A stretch of DNA of 32,790 nt from Symbiodinium natans (Eukaryota > Sar > Dinophyceae > Suessiales > Symbiodiniaceae), in NCBI GenBank assembly GCA_905221605.1, contig CAJNDS010000021.1:220001-252790 (forward strand), given 5' to 3'. A model generated the notes under the pieces. It did no database searches. It saw only the letters and a program-made list of their open reading frames with translations, and was not told the DNA's origin. The first letter of the stretch is position 1. Each line of letters begins with the position of its first letter. Positions 1 through 12,100 of this stretch are shown piece by piece. Made by a program: the position numbers and the translations under genes.

Positions 1-1815
1 CCCCTATTGTCGTAAGCTCATAAATGGAGTAAGTAGCCCGTGGCTTGCAGGGCACGTTGGGGAAACAAACATATTAAGAGTGTGTGTTGCAGGTGGACGT
101 TGGCAGGGTCCGATCAAGGGCTTCTGACTCCAAGTTTCTTATGGCTGTTTGGGGTTCAGACCATCTTTCCAAAGATCTGATGTTGTGGTCTTGGGACGTC
201 TTGGGTTTAAGGAAGGACCTTACACCCAAATCCAACACACCGTTTTATTGATCTTCCATGTTGCCCCGCAACGCTTGGACATCATTCCTTGCAGAACAAA
301 GTTCGGCTCAACACATTTTTCTGTTCGCTTGAGCCGCCCTGCCATGCTTGGCTTGAGCGCTGTTGACCCACCTCTGTGTTTCATGTCTTGGGGCCAGTAA
401 GGTTTGTTTCGAGCACTATCTTAGCTCCGCCTGTGAGAATTGCAGATTTGTTGGCCTTTTGCTCTGGATCCCCTTTAGGAATTTTAAGACAGCACCACGA
501 AGGCATGTAGATTGCGCATGTCGTTCTGCTACTTATTTTGTGGCGCAATCGAGACTCGGTGACTTGCTGGAATGTGGCCTTCTCAGGTCGGCCACTGAGT
601 GCCAGGAGCTCCGTGCCTTGCGCCGAGTGATGCCAACATACCAAGCGGCCAAGCATGTCACGCGGGGGATGTTTGAAGCATGCCATTTCAGGAAACCCTA
701 AACCCTAAATCCCAAACCCCAAACCCCAAACCCTAAACCCTTACACCATGGGTGCTTTTGACAAGCGCCCTGCCGAGAGGTCGGATTCCAGTAGCAGGCC
801 TGAGTCCTGCCGTCGCCTTACAATGGTCTGCGACCCGCACCCGGTTTTCCTGCTTCTTCGGCCGCCCGCAAGTTAGGTCTTACGGATGCCATCAGAACGA
901 CCTGGACCGAGTTTTCCGCAGTTGGGTTGGCCAATTTCCTTTCAAAACTTCAGTGCCAGCAGGAGCTTCGGGAATCTGTGTAGCCTTGCCGAGCGCAACA
1001 CCCTCAAGCGGAACTTAAGGCCCGGTCATCAGGCGCCTCTTGTGATTCTTGTGAGAACGAATCTTGAGTTCGTGCGTTAAAGGTTCGGCAAGACCGGGAG
1101 CACAGACTCTGTGGGCAGCTTGTCAGAAACTCTTCAGGTGTGTGGTTGTCAGGGAGAGGGGGGAAGGTATTCTGGTTGAGGAAGGTTTTTGTGGCAGTGA
1201 CAGACACACTGCCTTCGATGGCCACATGAGGGCCGTCAGCTGCCCCGCCCCCACAGGTGCCTTGCCCACTGCTCCTCCTTTCGCTAGGATCTGACTTTCG
1301 TCGCAGATGAGGAGTCGCTTCACGCATGCTCGTTCTCACCCTTCTGCACATCCGAGCACGCACGCACCTGCGCACCTATGCGCAACCATTCACGGCCACG
1401 CACGCATCGGCGCCGTGCACCGTGCATGCACCGTGCATGCACTCGAGCACTTTCACGTGGCGGGAAAAAGGCAACAGCCAAATGAGCTGCAGCTCTGTCG
1501 AGCTGCAGAGAGGCGGCCAGGTCGACGGGCAGAAGTCCCCGACTCACATAAAGTTAAAGCGGCCGTCGCACCTTTCAGGGTTTCACGCCCTGAGGCCGAG
1601 TTGCGTCGATCTCGGAACTTCAGGCGCAGCAAGTCGAAGCATTCCATGTGCAGTTGGCTTCCTGAACCACTTCTTTTAAGGGCTTAGGTTTTGGACCGGT
1701 GTTCTGTGACATTGGCATGATCGACTGGAGCTCTGGCAGTTTTTGCGTGGCGGGTCAGTCAATGCAGGGGTGAGAAAGATCTGGCAGAAGCCTAAACCCT
1801 AAACCCGAAATGAGA

Positions 1816-1895
1816 GTTTACGAAAATCAGGGACCCAAATAGTAGGACTCCTACACAATCAGGACCCCAAGAAGGTAACCCAGAATGTCGGAAAC
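1816..1895. mobile_element. MITE-like inverted-repeat element, family 1 (copy A)
   Basis: The left end GTTTACGAAAATCAGGG is matched at about 13 of 17 positions by the reverse complement of the right end (1879-1895). The interior shares the string ATCAGGACCCCAA and a following GGTAACCC with copy D at 21101-21203. It has no coding capacity. Best read as a short non-autonomous element. Confidence 0.55.
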
Positions 1896-1991
1896 CCCCT
1901 AAATTGCGTGTCCTGTGGAAGGCTCATGCAGTGTCAGACTACTTCATGAGCCCATCGGGACCCGACTTCGAGATCTTTAGCCAAGGCCATG

Positions 1992-2176
1992 TAGGGTTGA
2001 GGGTTAGGGTTTAGGGTTTAGGGTTTAGGGTTTAGGGTTTAGGGTTTAGGGTTTAGGGTTTAGGGTTTGAGGTTTGAGGGTTCAGGGTTTAGGGTTCAGG
2101 GTTGAGGGTTTAGGGTGTAGGGTTTGAGGGTTCAGGGTTTAGGGTTCAGGGTTCAGGGTTTAGGGTTTAGGGTTTC
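1992..2176 (+). repeat. Interstitial TTTAGGG telomere-type array, partly degenerate
   Basis: Perfect TTTAGGG units occupy the first third. The rest mixes TTTAGGG with TTCAGGG, TTGAGGG and TTTGAGGG variants, so the array has decayed from its right side. The unit is the plant/dinoflagellate-type telomere repeat, but this is an internal position. Confidence 0.9.
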
Positions 2177-2304
2177 AGGGCAGAACCACCTTCGGAAAGA
2201 GCAGTGAGAGAGCATCCGCACGCCTGCTGTGGCATCATCGCCTCATCTTCACAGTGCATGGCCTAAACCCAAGAAGCCCCAAGTTCAGGGTTTAAAGGTT
2301 GATC

Positions 2305-2408
2305 ATATACACATATGAAAATATTAACTAAATATGTAAATAAATAAATAAATAAATATTTATTTATATATATACATATACTGTAATTATATTATATATA
2401 TATATATG
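2305..2408. repeat. AT-rich low-complexity tract (AAAT/TA repeats)
   Basis: Tracts of AAATAAAT and TATATA in a GC-rich neighbourhood. The same kind of AAATAAAT next to TATATA recurs at 23.8-24.2 kb, so it may be a dispersed simple-repeat module. Confidence 0.8.
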
Positions 2409-2591
2409 TCAACCCGAGCATCCCCAAGTTCGGGGTTTGAAGGTTTAGAGTCCAGAGGCCTTCTTTCCGGGAGCCTCTTCTGCGCCGCCATGGACGAAGA
2501 TCAGATCCACGACTTGGCCCCTGGGATCACAGCAATGGGGTAGGGGTCCTAAAAATGACGGTACTTGTACCTATTCTCGTCCCCAAAAACA

Positions 2592-2595
2592 TGTG

Positions 2596-2629
<34 letters not shown>
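2592..2629 (+). repeat. TG/TA microsatellite
   Basis: An uninterrupted (TG)n run passes into (TA)n. The flanks contain imperfect inverted copies of a GTTTTTGGGGACGA-like string (near 2570-2592 and 2693-2715), so it may sit inside another fold-back element. Confidence 0.75.
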
Positions 2630-3385
2630 ACGGCACACTTGTGAGAAGGACCCTCAAAAAGACCTTAATTTTTGAGAGCCACCCTCATAGTACAGGTTTT
2701 GGAGACGAAGGTTCGTTCAGGTTCCAGGGTTTGGCGATTTGGGGTTTTGGTTTTTTCGTAGGTCTTTGGGTTTGTTGGGGGTTGTAGGACGCCAGGTGTA
2801 GGCTTTGGGGTCCCTTGAGGATCAAGTTGACTTTTTCCGGTCATTCGGCCAGAGTCACAGGACCTGTCTGTCCACGAGTTCAACCAGTTCTTCTTTGTGG
2901 AGACGAAACCACACGCTAATCACAGTGTTTTATGGTGCAGACTAAGTGTCAATATGTGAGAATACACAGTAGTTGACAGTGACAAGGGGGAGAAGACTTC
3001 ATAACTTAAGGAAAGACGCAGGAACCATTTGCAATCCGAGCTGTGCTCGTGAGCATGGTAGGCACTCTTGTTTGATCTGGATTTTCAGGGTTTGCAACTG
3101 TCATTCGGAACGATCATTTCGTGAGCATGGTATTGTTTGCAGGCGCATGAGCCAGCGTGCTGTAGCTGTATGAAGCGTGGTGTGTATAGCTGCTTTTGGT
3201 GAGAGCATACATGGCTCTTTATAAATCTGGTGAGTATATATTGAGCGTCTTTATTGGGGATGGAAAGCCGCGACAGGGCAAAGAAGTTATGCGTCAGTTG
3301 CAAGGCACACCAAGCACAGCTACTTCGCTTCCAGCCCGGTGAGCTCGCTTCCGACAAGGCTAGCAGCAATATAGGCAAAACCGCA

Positions 3386-3524
3386 CTAAACCCTAAACCC
3401 TAAACCCTAAACCCTAAACCCTAAACCCTAAACCCTAAACCCTAAACCCTAAACCCTAAACCCTAAACCCTAAACCCTAAACCCTAAACCCTAAACCCTA
3501 AACCCTAAACCCTAAACCCTAAAC
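3386..3524 (-). repeat. Perfect CCCTAAA telomere-type array, about 20 units
   Basis: About 139 bp of uninterrupted CCCTAAA units just upstream of the first recognised kinase-gene exon. Absence of substitutions suggests recent insertion or expansion, in contrast to the decayed array at 1992-2176, and it is in the opposite orientation. Confidence 0.95.
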
Positions 3525-3596
3525 TGCAATGAACGCAGCTCGTCCAAAGCTGCCGAGTGCTCCCAACACATCCCATTTGCCTGCCTGCAGTCCTAG

Positions 3597-4255
3597 GGCA
3601 TGTCCACGTAGAAGTCGTAGCAGTCCTCGGCAGCTTCGAGGAAGCAAGCCGTGTGCTGTTCCTGCAGGATGAATTTGGGACTGGCCTTTTCGTCATCCGC
3701 GAGGGCAGTTTCAAGCTCTCGAGCACTTCCGGGGAGTGCTTTATCGGTCCTGGCTGCGTCTTTGGAGAATTGGACCTGCTTCAGGTCCGCGCAGGTGATG
3801 TCGTGGCGGGAGATTTGGGGGGCACGTGTTTTGCTGTCTCGAGCATGGCCCTGCTGTCGAGCATGAAGGCTGTGAGCAGGACATTCGGCCTTCGCAACTT
3901 ACGCTTCCTGACGACAGCACCTCTGTTCCGATTTCTGGACGCACCTGACTTGGCCATGCTGGGCAGATATGGTTTCTCGCTCACACACGAAGGAGGTGCT
4001 TGCATGTACGAGGAAGGGCAGATGCCGAAGGAGTTCCTGTATGTTCTGAAGTCTGGCAGCCTCGTAACCTCTGCCAGCACCCGCCAGACTTACATCTGCC
4101 CTGGCGAATGCTTGGACCACAGGGCTGCGTTATGCAGCAGGCCTCATACCGAAACGGTTCGCGTTTGTGACGAGAGTGATGCAGATGTGCTGGCCTTGTC
4201 TTTCCAACTGCTTCACGACGTGTTGGAAGAGCATACGCAAGACTTCCTTTGGCGG
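3597..4255 (+). CDS. PKG-like gene: exon with cNBD segments 1 and 2
   Basis: One open frame carries two consecutive cyclic-nucleotide-binding folds. The first shows QDEFGTGLFVIREGSFKL, then PGCVFGELDLL, a phosphate-binding-cassette FGEL. A linker (PLFRFLDAPDLAML) leads to the second, with YEEGQMPKEFLYVLKSGSL and a degenerate cassette (GECLDHRAAL..SRPHTETV), so the second site may not bind nucleotide. The frame stays open to 4444, but from about 4350 it becomes AT-rich and loses similarity, so the exon probably ends before that. The acceptor may be the CAG at 3588-3590 or a later AG. Confidence 0.75.
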
Positions 4256-6122
4256 TGTGCCTTGCTTCGCATGCTTCGTGATTCCTGGTCTGACCGGCCC
4301 GGATTTTGTGGCCCTCTCATGTGGCGAGATGATCCGGAAAGCCTTGCAACTATATCCCCCTTGGGAATTACTTTTATTTTTTCGTATAAAACCCGAGAGG
4401 ATATTGAAAATAGTATTTTTATTGAGGTTCTAAGGGTAGCATAGGCAAGAGCATGCATCATCAAGTCGCTCCCGGCCGGCAGCTCCCATGGGTTCTCTGC
4501 CGATGAGGCTCAGTCGGTTGTTTGGTATGCCATACTGGACGGATCCATGCAGGCGACGGATGCTACTGAGGGGCCAGGCCACTGCTTTTGCCTGGGAGAC
4601 AGGATGGGAGAGTCGGGAGACTCCAAGGGACGAAGATGGGAGAGGCTGGGACAGGCCAGCACTTTGGCAGGCTGCACTCTGGCACTACTCCTTCAGGATG
4701 CCATGATTGCAACGGACACGCTCCCCACCGCGTGTGATGACACGAGTAGCAAGCTTGAGGTGGTGAAGAACACGATGATCCTTCGAAGCCTGGACAGCAA
4801 GCAGCAAGTGCAACTCGCGGAGGCTGGCCACCTTGTCATAAGGCCAGGCCATGACAAATTCATGGTGAGGTCGTGACGATGAGAGGCTTTTGCTGTTCCC
4901 CACTCGAGGCACCAGGGCCAGTTCATCTTCAAAGAAGGCCATCCCGAACTCGAAAGCCCTCAATTTCTGGTGTTTGTCAGTGAAGTTTCTGAAGCGAAGC
5001 TGCTCCGATTTCGCCACCTCTTGCCGTGGAGTTGATCAGGCGACCTTGCTTCTCACTTCTTCGTAATCAAGGAGGGCGAGGTTGTGGTGTCCAAAGGAGG
5101 CTTGCCACTCGAATCTGCCTGAAGAACCCAACAAGGGGCCCTGGTGGGGGGAAGAGCTCGAGGTGAGATCATTCGGACCTTGGGCGCCTTCAGCACCTTC
5201 GGCGAAGCCGAGCGGGCAGCTCGGATGCCTGCGCGGACGCGCTTCGCGCATGTGTGTGTGCAATGGAAGTAGACGCAAATCATGCAGAGGCTTCTGAGCA
5301 AGAAGACTCGCTACTTCAGCGTCAACTGCAAGAGCGCCGCTCACTCGGAATTCCGGGACATGTGATCGGGAATGGCCATGCCCCTTTGGCTGCCCTGACA
5401 ATGAACCGTGCAGACAGGACTCGGTGACTCTGATGGCCGAGATCTGAGATAGCTTTCCATAACAGCAGAACACTCTCTGATGCTGATAAGCCGGCTTAAG
5501 CTACTTATGTCCATGCCCCTTTGACAGCCACAGGCGGTGGACACCATGATTTTCGAGCAGCTTGTGAAGGACAAGATTTCTGCGCAGCCCGGCGCACTTC
5601 CACAGCTTCGCTACATTGCTACATTACACTCCAACATCATCTTTAAATATCTACAGCAACTGCTGCCAAGTAATAATTAGAACATCGATGTCGCAACAGC
5701 ACTTCGGCACTCTAGTAGTTGTTGCTGAGTCGATGTTTTCAATCGGTTTAGTGCAGGACCGAGTGTCCCAGCAATTGCATGACCAGCTGCACCTCCGGCT
5801 GCTGCCTCAGCATGACCCGTAGGACGCCGTAGTCCTTGGGTGGGCTTACTCGCTTCATCGATGTCATCAGTGTTAGGCTTCGTAAAGTTCAGAGCGCAGG
5901 CGCACGGACATCGCTCTCAAGGACCTCCGAAAGCTGCGAGTCATCGGGCATGGGACCTTTGGTACAGCACGGCACTGAGGAAGACTGGAGCAAAAGCCTT
6001 GATTAGCAGTGTGGAAGGGCTTCGTAGGGTTTGTTCGGATTTGGGCTCGTTGGGTTAAAGCTTCCAGTTGCCCACTTTACCGGAAGCCCAACCCCGAAAC
6101 ACAAGGCCTGGTGCAAACCTGA

Positions 6123-6153
<31 letters not shown>

Positions 6154-9100
6154 GAGAGGGAGGTCAGCCAGAGATTGTTGTACAATGGTACACTGACTGG
6201 AGATGACTGGAGAGACCTCAGTACAGGAGAGACCTCAGTATAGGGGAATCCCATCGGGACTCCTGGAAAACATTGCAGGTACATGGAGCTGGCCAAACTC
6301 CACATCCCCTGATGCTTCATAGCTTCGTTGGATTGGGTAGAAGCATCAGGCCCAATCCCCCTGCGGGAAAATTCGACTCATGCATAAGCTCTCAGCTCCA
6401 AGCCCCTTAGCTTAGAATCAGGGTTTACACACACACACACCCCTCCTACGAGGGGAGACACAGTGCATTCCAAGGCCACAAGAGATATGCTGCACGCACA
6501 CCCTCCGAAGAGGGAAAGTCCTGGTCTTGTACCTTTGTCACCGGTGAGTCCTCCGCCATAGGCCCGTCACCGCCATAGGCCCTCCTCCTCCAGCACCGAC
6601 CTTAGAAATCCTTAGTGTCGTCGTCATCATCGTCGTCAGAGACCTCCAGCTGCCATGACAGGCCCAGGAGCGTCCGGGAGATCCCAGCTGCCACCGCCTT
6701 GACCCAAGGCACCTCCCATCATCGTCGTCGTCGTGGAGGACCCCCAGCTGCCACACAGGACCCAGGAGCATCCAGGAGGCCCCCGCTGTCCACAGCGACC
6801 CAGAGCACCTCTCTTTTAAAGAAAGAAAACGTTCTATTTGCAACTGAGGGGCAACCACCGGAAATACGACTCGGGTCGAGACCCACGAATAGAGAGTTAG
6901 ACCACCTCGTCTATGTCTCACGACTGGGCTTACGACGCCCTTCAACAATTTCCGGTTCCGCCCTTATTGGCGACTTTGAGCTTCAGCCGTGGCTGGTACC
7001 TCGAGAGAGAGAGAGAATCCGCTCATAGCACTGGGTGCCTACCAAGGCTCATCTGGCACTGAAGCCTCTCTGTTTACTTGGGTGATCCCCATCCAGGAAT
7101 CAGGCAATGCCCAAACGGGTAAATTGCCCTTGGGCGACGAAGCCCACACACGGAGAGAGGGAGGTCAGCCAGAGATTGTTGTACAATGGTACACTGACTG
7201 GAGATGACTGGAGAGACCTCAGTACAGGAGAGACCTCAGTATAGGGGAATCCCATCGGGACTCCTGGAAAACATTGCAGGTACATGGAGCTGGCCAAACT
7301 CCACATCCCCTGATGCTTCATAGCTTCGTTGGATTGGGTAGAAGCATCAGGCCCAATCCCCCTGCGGGAAAATTCGACTCATGCATAAGCTCTCAGCTCC
7401 AAGCCCCTTAGCTTAGAATCAGGGTTTACACACACACACACACACATAACCCAAGCCTGATAGCTTCAGGCCCCGAATCCAAACCCAAGGGCACTCAGGG
7501 GACTGCCAGGGGAGGCGTGCTGCACGATTTTAACATGTGAAGCCTTAGGCAGATGGCTCCGTCACTAGCGACGGACTTGAGTCTTGGGAGTATTCCCGCT
7601 TTTTTGTTTGAGCAGAGAATGTAGCGAGGGAGACAACCAGGTTCTGCCGAGAGCAGGTCAAGCCACCACGAACGGGGCTAGCAGTCGTTCGTGTTGGGCT
7701 TATTGGGGCGCTTCAACGGTGTCGTGCATCTCTTGATGCTCAGGTGCAACTCATGGAGCATCAGCCATCGGGCATGAGGCGGGATGGGGACACTTCTGCC
7801 GGCCCTTCTCAAAAAGCAACCGGCGCTAGGGTGTTCTGCTGGCGCCAAGCTGCATCGGAAGCCAGCAGCTGGCCTTTCAGGTACGCACTGAAGTGGATCC
7901 GTCGTTCCCAGGCCCGTCGTTGCTTCGCAAGCATTCAGGAGTCTTATAGTGATGTCTGCATTCTTGGGGGGCGTGTTTTGGAGTCGCAGCCACTGCGGCC
8001 ATCTGCGAGGCCATTGCCAAGGGACAGCAGCAGAGCCTCTGCAACGAGCGGGAGTTGTTGATGGACCTGGCCGTGACCTGAGCGAAGCGATGTCATGAGT
8101 GATGGCTGTTAGCACCCAGCCCCATGCAGAACACTGCTTTCATGCGAGGACCATCCCTTCATCTTAAAGCTCGTGCGAACGTTCAAAGATTCCAGGCACA
8201 TTGGGATGGTGTCCAGCATTGCTGCTGAACAGGAAACTCGTGGAAAAAGACGTGATTCATGCTTCTCGAAGCAGACCAAGACTTCACAAGTTCTCTTTGC
8301 ACTTTCAGATATCACGGTTGATGATATTTGAACGTGTATATGGCCGTGTATGAAGAGTTCGCGGCAATAGCAGAAAGCATCCGCATGTTGTTTTTTGGCA
8401 GATCAGAGTGGCAGGCTATGTACTTTAACTAAAAGTTGCTTTGTCACTCATATAAAGATCCATCGTGCGCGCTATGTGCCCTCGCCAAGTGCGCCACTGA
8501 CGCCGATTCGGACTTCGCAGAATTTCGTAGATATTGTCGGCAGGGCGTGGCGGCCCAGCGGGCGGCCATGGACGCTGGTGGCCACCCTGCAGCCATTGGG
8601 TCAGAATCGCTGCACACTCTGCAAAGCATACGAGGCAAGCTTTCAGAGCTTGCGTGGCCCCCAGTCCTCCAGCGGGCATGGTCGGATGTAGGTTCCCTCA
8701 AGGATCAGCCGGCCCAGGGTTCCCTGCGCATCCTCTCCTTGAACTTGCTGGCAGACAGCAAGCAGAAAGAGGAGGAGTGGTCAGCAACTCCGGCAGAGGT
8801 GCTGGACTGGTCCAAGCGGCGCCTGCGCTTGCTGGAGATCCTCTTGCAAGAGGAAGCCGACATCCTGTGCCTACAAGAGCTGCTAGGTAGGTTTTTGGGA
8901 CATTTTTACATATGTTCCCTTATTGGGTTTAAGAGGATCCTATTCAGAATATTTTTCAGAGGGTTTTAAGGGCCATCCGAGGCTGGACTTGGATTGCAGG
9001 GACGCGCGTGACGCAAGGGCTTGCCTGGATCCTGAGCTTCGTCTGGCAGGCTACAGAGGCATCTTCACCAGACCAACTCCGCCGGCGACCGATGGGAGCG

Positions 9101-12100
9101 CCGTCTTCATTAAGCAAGACCGCTTCGCCGTGGTTGAGGAGTCTGATTTCGGATATGCAGTGGTTAGTCTTCTGACGGACCTCAAGTTCGACAAGCGTTT
9201 TCTAATCTCCAGCGCACACTTGAAGTCGGGAAAGACAGAAGCAGCAGAGAAGCAGAGATGCCAACAGATGGTCTCACTGCTGGACTACTTGTCCCGCATG
9301 TCCTGCACGGCCTGCGGAATCATTATGGCCTGCGACATGAATGCAGTTTCCGTGCCAGATGGCAAGATTGGTGAACCTCTTGCATACAGGGCGGCACTGA
9401 GCCATGAGCTCACACTTCAAAGCTCCTATGCGGAGTCTTCGAAAGAGCCCGAGTTTACAACCTGGAAGCTGAGGCCCAAGGGCGAGGTGAAGCGGACCAT
9501 CGACTACATTTTTCACTCTCCCTCCTTGAGGCCTCAAGGTCTGCTCCAACTTCCACCCGAGTCAGCCATGCCGCAGGAGCGGCTGCCTAGCCATTCATAT
9601 CCATCGGATCACTTGGCTTTGGGGGTGGACTTTGTTTTCAGCCTGTCAAGCGACGGCGATGCCGCTGATGGAAAAGAACTGCCTTCTTGCAGCAGAGGCT
9701 TCTATCCCATACGGCCCTAATACAGTAGTAGGCAAGAGTCTACTAGAGTTGGCTGTCTTCTACTACTTTGTCATCAGAAGCGGATGTCTGGGCGGCACAC
9801 TTTTACTTTGAGTTTCGTCCATCTAGGTTATGTTCAAAGCCTTTGTTGAAGGGTTCAGGGAGCTTGGAGCTTGGGCTTGGCAGAAGCTTGTGACAGAGAG
9901 TGGCTGGCGGTTGTTTCATGCAGGTACGTCTATTTCCTCACGGAGTTTGTAACAGGCGCGTTCATGCATGCCTGCACCCCGCTGGCCGAATGTTTGAAAG
10001 CACATAGCCTGAGGAGACACTTACAAAAAGGGGGTCCATTGCCAGAACCCAACCAGAGAAGAGGCGGAGAGCTCTTCTCGGCCATCCGCTCCTTGGGAAT
10101 TCTGGCCGGGTGGCAAGCCAGGCTGGGCATGCTCCGAAGGGTGGGATCCCTTTTGCAAGTTTAGGGTTTAGGGTTTAGGGTTTAGGGTTTAGGGTTTAGG
10201 GTCTAGGGTTTAGGGTTTAGGGTTTAGCTGCAACTCCAATCGCGGAATGATGGCATCGTCGTTTCATAACCGAAACAGATGGAAGCAGGTTCTACACGGG
10301 TGGCCTGATCCTCGCGTTGCAGGCTCTTCATGAGAAGCTGCTCAGCCTTGCAAGACTCGGGGGCGCCCCCAAGGGTTCATTCGAGGGTGTTCCTCTTCGT
10401 TTGGGCAGCTACTGTACAGTAGTTGGGGGCCCTGGAGAAGTTAGACATATGGTGATTTCTCTAAATTGTGGTCCCTTGTGTTTGTGGTCCTGATTACAAG
10501 GCGGCCCCTCTAATCTAGGGTACCCAAACAGGACCCTAATGTAGAGAACTGACCATATCAAGTTATCACCCTCCCAAACAACAAGCAAAAAAAGACAAAC
10601 AGGGCCCAGAGATGCCCAGAGAATCAGAAGCCCTCAGCATGCGGCCAAAGCCCAAATCCTCAGCTCTCAACGCTAAACCAACCCTCAGCCCTAAGAAAAG
10701 CCGGACCCTCAACACCCGAAAAAGACCCTCCAGGCCCAAACAAAGCTCTCAGCAGAAGCCTATAAGGAGAATCGTGTACCGGGACTTAAAGCCCGAAAAC
10801 GCGCGGAGCCTCAGAGGGAGGAGGCGAAGATGTCATTTGCTCTTCGCAGGGGTTGAGGATCTTCCCAGTTTTTTCGCATCCTTCCTGATTTCTGCCCAGC
10901 TGATGTCCCCTTCCAGACGGCCGGACAGGTTTTACTTGACTCTGATGGATATCCGAAAATCATCGACTTCGGCTGTGCTGTCAGACTTGGTCGCCGCCGC
11001 CCCACGTTCTCTGTTCTTCCATAGTCGCAAACCTCCACGAGTCGCACGAATGGAAGTATGACTTCGTCCTGCACTGTTTCAAGCAGTAGTCACAGGAGCT
11101 GAGAGCGCCATGCATTCGGATAGCTTGGGGGCCTCGGGCGGCCCCCAAAAGCGGCAATTTCCGTGAAGGCACGGAGGGTGAAAGGCCCCTCTGCCAACAC
11201 CGTACGTGGTTTTGCCAAATGGGCCATGCCACGACCGTGACTCCAACAGCTGTGTCCAGGTACCGATATGTGGAAGTCAAGCCAGCAAAGAGACGCGGAA
11301 TCAGACGTAAGGTTCCATCAGGATCAATCAGGGGCGTGTTGCGCAAGCACGGCTGGAAGAAGGCTCTTGACCTCGTCAAGGACATGACTTTGAACTTTGT
11401 GGAGCAGGATCTTCAGCTCGTGCTCAGCGTGGCGGCAAAAGCGGCCAAGTGGCAAGAAGCTCTCAGATTTGCCCGGAGAATTAACAGTGACCAAGGCGCT
11501 AGTGAAGCTGCGAACTCTTGGGGTAAGGGTGACGGCTGGCAACGAGCAATACAGGTAATCCAGACTGTGCAGTGGATGGGCTTTGAGGTCGCGGTCGAGA
11601 CGCTGAATGCTGCTTCTAGCTGTGAGAGACGGGGGGTCCGAAGAAGCTGGCTTTTGTCAATGCAGTGCTTCAGGCAAATTTCTGCGAAAGGCTTGCGAGC
11701 ATCTCCCGTGTCCATGAATTCACTCCTGGCCTCTCTGGGCAGTGCTCTTCGATGGCACAGAGGCTGCCAGTTGCTGCATGAAGGCCTGCGTCGCAGCATT
11801 GCACCTGATGATATTAGCTTGAACTCGCTCGTGACGGCGTGTGAGAAGACAGCCAAGTGGGAGCTGGCCATTGGCATTTCGCTGCTTCAAGGCATGTTCA
11901 GCCTGGAGCCTGACATCATCGGGCGCAACGCTGCCATCAGCTCATGTGCGAATGCGGGGCAGTGGCGCCTGGCATCAGTGCTGCTGTCGTCCTCGAGGCA
12001 GCTGGGCATACGTATGAGTCTAGTCTCCATTGCGGCCATGGCAACTGCCGGTGAGAGGGCCAACCAGTGGAGGGTGCCCCTGGAGCTCATCGACTCCCAC

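Larger units (their letters stand above)
1..3385. other. Repeat-rich stretch without a recognisable gene
   Basis: No exon of a known family was found on either strand; the open frames here are short, mutually overlapping and rich in His, Arg, Cys and Ser, as expected by chance. The stretch holds degenerate CCCTAAA tracts (about 698-740 and 1793-1806), a long TTTAGGG array, an inverted-repeat element, an AT-rich low-complexity tract and a TG/TA microsatellite, listed separately. The 5' end of the downstream kinase gene may lie here, but no start codon could be chosen. Confidence 0.5.

Noticed and set aside
1307-1687. 126-codon plus-strand frame rich in His and Ala
   Set aside because: It is a translation of imperfect GCAC/GCATGCAC simple repeats and overlaps another open frame of the same region.
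5960-6000. One-base deletion frameshift between GTFGTARH and RKTGAK
   Set aside because: A GC donor at 5972 joins in correct phase to the YALK exon at 7881, so a frameshift is not required, though the missing beta-2 remains unexplained.
6538-7028. Open frames of 136-137 codons on both strands with poly-Ser or poly-Asp runs
   Set aside because: They derive from GTCGTC/ATCATC triplet repeats inside the repeated intron cassette.
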